Positions 1-5,987 of a stretch of DNA of 6,638 nt are shown in pieces. The stretch's first letter is position 1, and the number at the start of each line of letters is the position of its first letter. Position numbers and translations under genes: made by a program. The notes under the pieces were generated by a model. It was not told where the DNA came from and did no database searches. It saw nothing but the letters and a program-made list of their open reading frames with translations. Source of the stretch: Longimicrobium sp. (lineage in GTDB: Bacteria; Gemmatimonadota; Gemmatimonadetes; Longimicrobiales; Longimicrobiaceae); NCBI GenBank assembly GCA_030446945.1, contig JAUJMI010000212.1, positions 1-6,638 of the forward strand. The letters are read 5' to 3'.

Positions 1-1266
1 TCGCTCGGCTTCTCCATCGCCATCACGCAGCCGCTGCGGCAGATCGTGAGGGCGGCGCGCGCCATGGCCGCCGGCGACCTCTCGCGCCGCGCCAGGCTGG
101 GCGGGCGCGACGAGCTGGGCGAGCTCTCGGACGCGCTGGACCTGCTGGCAAGCGAGCTCCAGCGCCGCCTTCGCCAGCTGGAGGGCGAGCGCGCGGAGAT
201 GCAGGCGTTGATCGACTCCATGGCCGAAGGGGTGATCGCGCTGGACGCCGAAGGGCACGTGCGGCGCACCAACCCGGCCGCACGCCGCATCTTCAACCTG
301 GTGGGCGACCCGCGCGGCCTCTCGCCCCAGGAGGTCGCGCGGCGGCCCGCCTTCCTGGACGTGGTGCGGCGGGTGCTGGAGGGGGCGCAGGTGAGGCCCG
401 CGGAGCTGACGCAGGGCGGGCGCAGTCTGCTGGCGACCGCGCAGCCGCTTCCCGGCGGGGGCGCGGTGATGGTGTTCCTGGACGTTTCCGCGCTGCGGCG
501 GCTGGAGGACGTGCGGCGCGACTTCGTGGCGAACGCCTCGCACGAGCTCAAGACGCCGCTCACCGCCATCCGCGGCTTCAGCGAGACACTGCTGGACGAG
601 CACCTCCCCCCGGAGCTGCGCCGCCAGTTCGCGGAAACGGTGAAGGCCAACGCGGACCGCCTGCAGCGCATCGTGGACGACCTGCTGGACCTGTCGCGCA
701 TCGAGTCCGGCGGCTTCCGCGTGGAGCCGGAGATCGTCTCGATCACCGAGATGGCGCACGAGGCGATCGCTCCCGGGCGCGCGCAGATGGACGAGAAGCG
801 CGTCCAGTTCGTGACCGACGTGCCGCCGGAGCACGAGTTCGTCTGCGCGGACCCCGCGGCGCTCCGCCAGATCCTGTCGAACCTGGTGGGGAACGCGATC
901 CGCTACGTCCCCGAGGGCGGGCGCATCGAGGTGAGCGCGCGCTGTGCCGGCCGGGCCGCCAGCCAGCGCGGCGACGGGCGCGAGTGGGTGCAGGTCTCCG
1001 TGACGGACAACGGCGCGGGCATCCCCGCCGCGCACCTCCCCCGCATCTTCGAGCGCTTCTACCGCGCGGACGCGGCCCGCTCGCGCGAGGAGGGCGGCAC
1101 CGGACTGGGGCTCGCCATCGTCAAGCACCTCGTGGAAGCCCACGGCGGCACCGTGGACGCGGAGAGCACCCTCGGCGGCGGCACCACCATCCGCTTCCTC
1201 CTCCCCATCCCCGACGATCACGAAGGCGACGAGGCGCACGAGGCCGAGCACGTCGCGTCCGCCTGA
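1..1266 (+). CDS. Sensor histidine kinase, HAMP-PAS-HisKA-HATPase, PhoR/ResE-like (5' truncated)
   Basis: This is a membrane-bound sensor kinase that should autophosphorylate on a histidine and pass the phosphate to a response regulator. The frame is open from base 1, giving 421 visible residues; the sensor region and membrane segments lie before the window, apart from a few hydrophobic residues (LGFSIAI) that look like the end of the last transmembrane helix. Then follow HAMP (about 8-55, conserved Pro11), a PAS domain (about 67-160, starting near ALIDSMAEGVIALD), and HisKA with the H-box ASHELKTPLTAIRGF (phospho-acceptor His181). The ATPase domain has the N-box NLVGNAIRY (Asn298), G1 box DNGAGIP (Asp336), F-box IFERFYR, and G2 box GGTGLGLAIV (about 365-374). 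All catalytic motifs are intact. A short tail (405-421) is rich in Asp/Glu and His. The architecture and the FVANASHELKTPLTAIRGF region are most like PhoR of the phosphate response, but ResE/WalK-type kinases share them. The partner regulator is presumably upstream, outside the window. A GTG at position 46 is not the true start, because the HAMP domain begins before it. Confidence 0.96.
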   Translation, partial: SLGFSIAITQPLRQIVRAARAMAAGDLSRRARLGGRDELGELSDALDLLASELQRRLRQLEGERAEMQALIDSMAEGVIALDAEGHVRRTNPAARRIFNLVGDPRGLSPQEVARRPAFLDVVRRVLEGAQVRPAELTQGGRSLLATAQPLPGGGAVMVFLDVSALRRLEDVRRDFVANASHELKTPLTAIRGFSETLLDEHLPPELRRQFAETVKANADRLQRIVDDLLDLSRIESGGFRVEPEIVSITEMAHEAIAPGRAQMDEKRVQFVTDVPPEHEFVCADPAALRQILSNLVGNAIRYVPEGGRIEVSARCAGRAASQRGDGREWVQVSVTDNGAGIPAAHLPRIFERFYRADAARSREEGGTGLGLAIVKHLVEAHGGTVDAESTLGGGTTIRFLLPIPDDHEGDEAHEAEHVASA

Positions 1267-1305
1267 TCCTGCAACAGAGTGAGGGCGCGGCCGCCGTTCC
1301 CCGTT

Positions 1306-1322
1306 CGTGACGCAACGGTGAC
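1306..1322. promoter_or_regulatory. Direct repeat of GTGAC with 11-bp period, Pho-box-like spacing
   Basis: GTGAC occurs at 1307-1311 and 1318-1322, exactly 11 bp apart. Read on the minus strand this is GAGTCAC-CGTT-GCGTCAC, a 7-4-7 layout. The PhoB box is known as two 7-bp repeats (CTGTCAT type) separated by 4 bp, so the period and the GTCA core match while the flanking bases do not. The site lies between a PhoR-like kinase and the receptor, 96 bp before the receptor start. The GTCA orientation points away from the receptor, which is not the classical layout, so assignment to PhoB is speculative. Confidence 0.35.
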
Positions 1323-1354
1323 TCCCCGAAGCTCCTTCCGATGTGAAGCACGGC

Positions 1355-1367
1355 TATCGTCACGATA
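1355..1367. promoter_or_regulatory. 13-bp perfect palindrome TATCGTCACGATA, candidate operator
   Basis: TATCGT (1355-1360) and ACGATA (1362-1367) are exact inverted repeats around a single C. The site is 51 bp before the receptor start, in the expected promoter zone. TATCGT itself matches a -10 hexamer at 4 of 6 positions, but no good -35 is visible 17 bp upstream. A dimeric regulator could bind here. No regulator family is recognised. Confidence 0.3.
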
Positions 1368-1390
1368 CGCCAAGGCCGCGCGCGCGCTGG

Positions 1391-1407
1391 CCGTTCTTCC
1401 AACGGAG
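1391..1407 (+). promoter_or_regulatory. Receptor ribosome binding site GGAG inside a small hairpin
   Basis: GGAG at 1404-1407 lies 10 nt before the ATG at 1418 and supports that start. CCGTT (1391-1395) can pair with AACGG (1401-1405) across a 5-nt loop, so the two G residues of the Shine-Dalgarno would be partly sequestered in the mRNA. The stem is only 5 bp, so an effect on translation is possible but unproven. Confidence 0.45.
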
Positions 1408-1417
1408 TACGTGACGA

Positions 1418-4174
1418 ATGCCGAGCCGATCCCTGAGGACCGCACTCGCAGTGTTTCTTTTGGCCCTCCTCCCCAGCGTGGCCGCCGCGCAGGCGGGGCT
1501 CATCGGGGGGCGGGTGGTGGATGCAGCCACCGGCCAGCCTGTCGCCGGGGCGCGCGTCGCCGTAATCGTGCAGCCTGTGCGCAGCGCCGTTACAGGCATT
1601 GACGGGACGTTCGTGATCCGCGGTGTACCGAGCGGTACATACAGTGTGGCCGCGTCGCACATCGGCCACGCGACGAAGACGGTTACGGGGGTGCAGGTGG
1701 ACGCCAATGGGGCCGCCACGCTCGACATCTCCCTGGCCGCGCAGGCGGTGGCGCTCGGGGGGATCACGGTGACGGCGGCACGCGAGCGGGGGAGCGTCGC
1801 GCGGGCGCTGGACGAACAGCGCACGGCGGTCGGCGTGGTCAACAGCGTGACCTCGGAGCAGATCGCCCGCAGCCCGGACTCGGATGCCGCGCAGGCGGTG
1901 CAGCGCGTGAGCGGGGTGACGGTGCAGGACGGCAAGTACGTCTTCGTGCGCGGGCTCGGCGAGCGCTACACGACCACCTCGCTGAACGGCGCCCGCATCC
2001 CCAGCCCCGAGCCCGAGCGCAAGGTGGTGCCGCTCGACCTCTTCCCGGCCGGGCTCCTGCAGTCCATCACCACCTCCAAGACCTTCACGCCGGACCAGCC
2101 GGGCGACTTCAGCGGCGCGCAGGTGAACATCCGCACCCGCGAGTTCCCGCCGCGCTCGACGTTCACCTTCTCCTTCGCTTCCGCCTACAACACGGTGGGC
2201 ACGGCCCGCACCCTCCCCTTCGCGCCGAGCGTGGGGAACGAGTGGCTGGCCTTCGGCGGGCGCTCGCGCGACGTGCCGTTCATGGTACGCGGCGCCGGGA
2301 GCTTCGCCAACCTCACCCGCGACGACATGACGCGGATCGCCGGCTCGTTCCGCAACACCTGGAGCGCGCGGCCGGCCAGCGAGCTTCCCAACCTTTCCAG
2401 CGGCTTCTCGCTGGGCGGCACGCGGGGGATCTTCGGGCGCGACGTGGGCTACCTGGCGTCCGGCACCTACACGCGCGCCGCGGAGGCGTCCGATGAGCAG
2501 ATCCGCGCCACCGTGATCGCCGGGCAGGACGCGCGTCCGCAGATCGAGTCGCGGTTCGCGGGGACCACGGGGCGCACCAGCGTGCTGTGGGGCGGCCTCT
2601 TCAACCTGAGCACGAAGCTGGGGACGGCCGGGCGCGTGTCGCTCAACAACTCGTACAACCGCGGCGCGGACAACGAGGCGCGTCGGGAGAGCGGGTTCAC
2701 CGAGCGCATCAACGCCAACCTGCCGCTGGACATCGAGCGCCTCCGCTACGTGGAGCGCAGCGTGCGCAGCAACCAGTTCGCGGGCGAGTACCTGATCGCC
2801 GGCCGCAACCGCGTGGACTGGTCGCTCACCTCCTCCGGCGTGGAGCGGGTGGAGCCGGACCGGTCGGAGATCGTGTACGCCCGCGAGCGTGACCCGGCCA
2901 CGGGGGTGGAGCTGGCGCCGGCATGGTTCGGCGGGAGCAACGAGGGGGCGGTGCGCACCTTCAGCGACCTGCGCGAGACGAGCCTGGAGGGCGGGGCCAA
3001 CTTCCAGCGCGAGATGGGCGGCCACCGCGTCAAGTTCGGCGGGCTCTACCGCGCCACCGACCGCGAGGCGGACAACCACGCCTACAGCATCTCCGCGCTC
3101 GGCACGCTGACGCGCGAGCAGCGGGAGGCGCGGCCGGAGGAGATCTTCGACGGGCGCTACACCACGCCGGGGAGCCGCATCTTCAACGTGACGCCGCTGG
3201 GCGCGGGCGGCTCGTACGACGCCGAGGACCGGCTGGCGAGCGGCTACGGGATGGTGGACCTGGCGCTGAGGGAGAACGTGCGCTTCGTGGGCGGAGCGCG
3301 GGTGGAGAGGTCCGAGGTGGTGCTGAACGCGGCGCCCACCAGCGGCGCGGCGGTCACTTCGCGCCCCAGCTACACGGACTTCTTGCCGAGTGCGGCGCTG
3401 AACGTGTCGCTCACGGACGTGCAGAACCTGCGCTTCTCCCTCACGCGCACCCTGAGCCGCCCCGAGTACCGCGAGCTGGCGCCGGTGCTGTACCGCGAGG
3501 TGCTCGGCGGCGAAAGCGTGCGCGGGAATCCGGAGCTGCGCCGGGCGCTCATCGACAACGCCGACGCGCGCTGGGAGTGGTACCCTGGCAGCGGCCAGCT
3601 GCTGAGCTTCGGCCTCTTCGCCAAGCGCTTCCACGATCCCATCGAGCGCGTGTACCTCGCCACCTCGGGGACGCCGGTGGTGACCTTTGTGAACGCGCGC
3701 CAGGCCACCAACTACGGCCTGGAGACGGAGCTGCGCACCGAGCTCGGCATGCTCTCCGAGACGCTGGAGCCGCTGACGGTGTTCGCCAACGCGACGGTGA
3801 TGCGGAGCCGCATCGAGATCGGCGACTCGCTGAGCAGCAAGACGAGTGACCGGCGCCCGATGGTGGGCCAGTCGCCCTACGTGCTGAACACCGGCGTCAC
3901 GTACGCGGACGGCGGCACCAGCGCCACCCTCCTCTTCAACGTGGCTGGGCGTCGCATCGTGAGCGCGGCCGAGGCTCCGCTCCCGGACGTGTACGAGCTG
4001 CCGCGCCACGTTCTCGACCTCTCCCTCCGCTTTCCGGTCGGCCGCGGGGTGGAGGCCAGGGTGGACGCGCGCAACCTGCTGGACGAGCCGTACGAGGTGC
4101 GTCAGGGCGACTTGGTACGCGAGTACCACCGCGTCGGGCGGACGCTGAGCGTGGGGGCGACGCTGAAGCGATGA
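1418..4174 (+). CDS. TonB-dependent outer-membrane receptor with N-terminal carboxypeptidase-regulatory-like domain
   Basis: This 918-residue outer-membrane transporter should import a ligand using energy from TonB-ExbBD. A Sec signal peptide is clear (basic start, hydrophobic 9-18, likely cleavage after SVAAA at residue 24). A CarboxypepD_reg-like beta-sandwich follows (about 28-107: GGRVVDAATGQPVAGARV, then GTFVIRGVPSGTYSV). Next are a TonB-box-like stretch ITVTA (116-120), the plug (about 129-240, with VSGVTVQDGKYVFVRGLGER and RGLGERY at 178-184), and a long beta-barrel to the C-terminus (LSRPEYREL, DARNLLDEPYEV, VGRTLSVGATLKR). The plug motif PSPEPERKVVPLDLFP followed by SKTFTPDQPGDFSGAQVNI is characteristic of a receptor subgroup common in Bacteroidota-like and proteobacterial genomes. 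The last residue is Arg, not the aromatic usual for outer-membrane barrels. The ATG at 1418 is supported by GGAG 10 nt upstream and by the signal peptide. The substrate cannot be read from sequence; phosphate or an organophosphate is inferred only from the PhoR-like neighbour. No SusD gene follows; the next gene is a different lipoprotein. Confidence 0.95.
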   Translation: MPSRSLRTALAVFLLALLPSVAAAQAGLIGGRVVDAATGQPVAGARVAVIVQPVRSAVTGIDGTFVIRGVPSGTYSVAASHIGHATKTVTGVQVDANGAATLDISLAAQAVALGGITVTAARERGSVARALDEQRTAVGVVNSVTSEQIARSPDSDAAQAVQRVSGVTVQDGKYVFVRGLGERYTTTSLNGARIPSPEPERKVVPLDLFPAGLLQSITTSKTFTPDQPGDFSGAQVNIRTREFPPRSTFTFSFASAYNTVGTARTLPFAPSVGNEWLAFGGRSRDVPFMVRGAGSFANLTRDDMTRIAGSFRNTWSARPASELPNLSSGFSLGGTRGIFGRDVGYLASGTYTRAAEASDEQIRATVIAGQDARPQIESRFAGTTGRTSVLWGGLFNLSTKLGTAGRVSLNNSYNRGADNEARRESGFTERINANLPLDIERLRYVERSVRSNQFAGEYLIAGRNRVDWSLTSSGVERVEPDRSEIVYARERDPATGVELAPAWFGGSNEGAVRTFSDLRETSLEGGANFQREMGGHRVKFGGLYRATDREADNHAYSISALGTLTREQREARPEEIFDGRYTTPGSRIFNVTPLGAGGSYDAEDRLASGYGMVDLALRENVRFVGGARVERSEVVLNAAPTSGAAVTSRPSYTDFLPSAALNVSLTDVQNLRFSLTRTLSRPEYRELAPVLYREVLGGESVRGNPELRRALIDNADARWEWYPGSGQLLSFGLFAKRFHDPIERVYLATSGTPVVTFVNARQATNYGLETELRTELGMLSETLEPLTVFANATVMRSRIEIGDSLSSKTSDRRPMVGQSPYVLNTGVTYADGGTSATLLFNVAGRRIVSAAEAPLPDVYELPRHVLDLSLRFPVGRGVEARVDARNLLDEPYEVRQGDLVREYHRVGRTLSVGATLKR

Positions 4175-4203
4175 CCCCGTGACCGGATTGGGACAGGGCA
4201 CCC

Positions 4204-4226
4204 GTGGGGCGGATACAGCGCCCCGC
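4204..4226 (+). other. Intergenic hairpin 1 between receptor and large lipoprotein
   Basis: GTGGGGCG (4204-4211) pairs with CGCCCCGC (4219-4226), with one G-U pair and the 7-nt loop GATACAG. No T-run follows, so it is not a terminator by itself. It may protect the 3' end of the receptor mRNA or form part of a leader with the hairpin that follows it. Confidence 0.45.
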
Positions 4227-4232
4227 TAGGAT

Positions 4233-4269
4233 TCCGGCGGCGCTGCGAAGGCGCCGCCGGATCTATTTT
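4233..4269 (+). terminator. Hairpin 2 with T-rich tail: intercistronic terminator or attenuator
   Basis: TCCGGCGGCGC (4233-4243) pairs perfectly with GCGCCGCCGGA (4251-4261) around the 7-nt loop TGCGAAG, giving an 11-bp stem. It is followed by TCTATTTT (4262-4269), T-rich but interrupted. This suits an intrinsic terminator after the receptor, perhaps with read-through into the lipoprotein that starts 21 nt later. An mRNA-stabilising intercistronic stem is the alternative. Confidence 0.6.
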
Positions 4270-4290
4270 CAACCCGAGCAGAGAAACGCA

Positions 4291-5931
4291 ATGATCGCAG
4301 CATCCCGCAGGTGGTTGGCCGCCCTGGCGCTCGTCGCCCTGGCCGCGTGCGACGGCAGCCCCACGGATGAGGGCCTCTTCGCCCCCACCGGCCTCGTGGC
4401 GACGCCCACCGGCCCGTCCTCGGTACGCGTCAGCTTCAACGAGGTCCCCGGCGCGAGCGGGTACGACGTGGAGCGCGCCACCGGCACCTCCGCCGACTGG
4501 ACCAGGGTGGCGACCGTGCAGACCGTGACGTACGAGGACACGGGCCTCCTTCCCGAAACCAGCTACCGCTACCGCGTGGCGGCGCTCAAAGGCAGCCAGC
4601 GCAGCGACTTCGGCCCCGAGGCGCCGGTCGCGACCAGCAACCGTCCGGAGGTGACGCTCTCGGCCGACATCACCAGCAACCGCCGCCTTCACGCGGACAC
4701 GCTGTACGTGCTGAACAACTGGGTGCACGTCGCCAACGGCGCCACCCTCACCATCGAGGCCGGCACGCGCATCGAGGGGAATGCCAACTCCGCGCTCTTT
4801 GTCCTGCGCGGCGCAAAGATCCAGGCGGTGGGCACTGAGGCGCGGCCGATCGTCTTCAGCTCGCACCGCGCGGCCGGGCAGCGCCAGCCCGGCGACTGGG
4901 GCGGGCTGATCCTGGTGGGGAACGGCGTGATCAACCGCGGCGACCCGGTGATCCTGGAAGGCTCCAACACCGGCGGCAGCAACTACGCCGTCAACTACGC
5001 GGGCGGCACCAGCAACGCCGACGACAGCGGCGAGCTGCGCTACGTCCGCATCGAGTTCGCGGGCTTCGGCCCCGTGCCGGACGCCGAGCTGAACTCCCTC
5101 ACGCTTGCCGCCGTCGGCAGCGGCACGCGCATCAACTACGTGCAGGCGATGGCGGGCCTCGACGACGCCTTCGAGTGGTTCGGCGGCGCGGTGGACGCGA
5201 AGTACCTCGTCTCCTACGAATCGGGCGACGACCACTTCGACGCGTCGGAAGGGTACGTGGGGCGCAACCAGTTCCTCATTGCGCTCCAGAGCACCGTCCT
5301 GACGCCGCGCGCCGGCTCGGGGAACACCTCCACCGACCCGCAGGGCTTCGAGGTGGACGGGTGCAGCGGCGCGAACTGCGCGGGCGGGCAGAGCTCGCTT
5401 CCGCACACCATCCCGGTCTTCGCCAACTTCACCATGATCGGCACGGGTCCGGGCGTGGTGCCGGCGGCGGGCGGGTTCGGCGCGGTGCTGCGGCGCGGCG
5501 CGGGCGGCTTCTACGTGAACGGGATCATCGCGCGCTGGCCGGGCGCCGCCTTCGCCATCCGCGACGCGGCCACCAGCGCCCGCATCACCGCGGGCGACCT
5601 GGCGATCCGCAACGTCCTGGCGGTGGAGAACGGCACGCTGTTCGAGTCCGGCAGCGGCCGCTTCGCCCTGGACCCGGCCGCCAACGCGATCGAGACCTCG
5701 GCCTCCGCCACCGCCTCGCTCTTCGGCACCCTTGACGTGTCGCGCGGCGCGGCGGGCCTGGACTGGCTGCCCTCCGCCACCTCCCCGGCGCGCACGGGCG
5801 GCCTCGCCACCGTCTCCGGCGCGCTCGCCGCGAAGGCCGGCACCGCCGTGACCGGCACCTCCTATCGCGGCGCCGCCGACCCGACCGGGGCCCGCTGGTG
5901 GGCAAGCTGGACCACCTACGCCCGCAACTGA
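4291..5931 (+). CDS. Large lipoprotein, FN3 domain plus beta-helix-like region; probable surface partner of the receptor
   Basis: This 546-residue protein has a lipoprotein signal: basic start, hydrophobic core, lipobox LAAC with Cys20. An FN3 domain follows (about 31-115: APTGLVATPTGPSSVRVSF, GYDVERATG, then ETSYRYRVAA). The rest (about 120-535) looks like a right-handed beta-helix: ADTLYVLNNWVHVANGATLT, IEAGTRIEG, GDWGGLILVGNG, LRYVRIEFAG. It has conserved-looking acidic motifs GLDDAFEWFGG (Asp291, Asp292) and GDDHFDASEG (312-321), and a CX4C pair (Cys358, Cys363) that could form a disulfide. It ends WWASWTTYARN, a Trp-rich terminus I associate with this family. Proteins of this kind often sit beside TonB-dependent receptors, so a surface role in ligand capture is inferred; no catalytic activity can be assigned. 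A GTG at 4204 also opens the frame, but ATG 4291 is chosen because the lipobox signal begins there and 4204 would run through two hairpins. The ribosome binding site is weak (AGAGAA, 4280-4285). Confidence 0.9.
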   Translation: MIAASRRWLAALALVALAACDGSPTDEGLFAPTGLVATPTGPSSVRVSFNEVPGASGYDVERATGTSADWTRVATVQTVTYEDTGLLPETSYRYRVAALKGSQRSDFGPEAPVATSNRPEVTLSADITSNRRLHADTLYVLNNWVHVANGATLTIEAGTRIEGNANSALFVLRGAKIQAVGTEARPIVFSSHRAAGQRQPGDWGGLILVGNGVINRGDPVILEGSNTGGSNYAVNYAGGTSNADDSGELRYVRIEFAGFGPVPDAELNSLTLAAVGSGTRINYVQAMAGLDDAFEWFGGAVDAKYLVSYESGDDHFDASEGYVGRNQFLIALQSTVLTPRAGSGNTSTDPQGFEVDGCSGANCAGGQSSLPHTIPVFANFTMIGTGPGVVPAAGGFGAVLRRGAGGFYVNGIIARWPGAAFAIRDAATSARITAGDLAIRNVLAVENGTLFESGSGRFALDPAANAIETSASATASLFGTLDVSRGAAGLDWLPSATSPARTGGLATVSGALAAKAGTAVTGTSYRGAADPTGARWWASWTTYARN

Positions 5932-5940
5932 GTACACGGC

Positions 5941-5977
5941 GGCAGCTGGCGCCTCACCGCGCCGGCTGCCCTTTTTT
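5941..5977 (+). terminator. Rho-independent terminator after the large lipoprotein gene
   Basis: GGCAGCTGGCGC (5941-5952) pairs with GCGCCGGCTGCC (5959-5970), 12 bp with one G-U pair and the loop CTCACC. It is followed by C and six T residues (5972-5977). The stem begins 9 nt after the stop codon. It should end the transcript of the receptor/lipoprotein unit. Confidence 0.92.
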
Positions 5978-5987
5978 CGGCGCCGAC

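Noticed and set aside
1285..1296. GGCGCGGCCGCC palindrome as a kinase terminator
   Set aside because: Short, GC-only and without a T-run; self-complementary runs like this are common by chance at this GC content.
1279..1602. 107-codon plus-strand frame across the kinase-receptor gap
   Set aside because: Arg/Ala-rich, overlaps the receptor start in another frame, has no domain, and would run through the candidate promoter.
2923..3849. Plus-strand 308-codon frame inside the receptor
   Set aside because: Arg/Gly/Ala-rich shadow of the receptor in another frame with no recognisable motif.
1121..4201. Minus-strand open frame of 1026 codons antisense to the receptor
   Set aside because: The translation is low-complexity, rich in Arg, Ala, His and Val, with no domain. 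It is the mirror of a real gene in GC-rich DNA, where stop codons are rare.
4204..4290. Upstream GTG start for the large lipoprotein
   Set aside because: It would add 29 residues, many of them basic, before a proper lipoprotein signal, and would be translated through two hairpins.
5898..5987. Upstream GTG start for the small lipoprotein
   Set aside because: It overlaps the preceding gene and the terminator and would bury the lipobox signal peptide.
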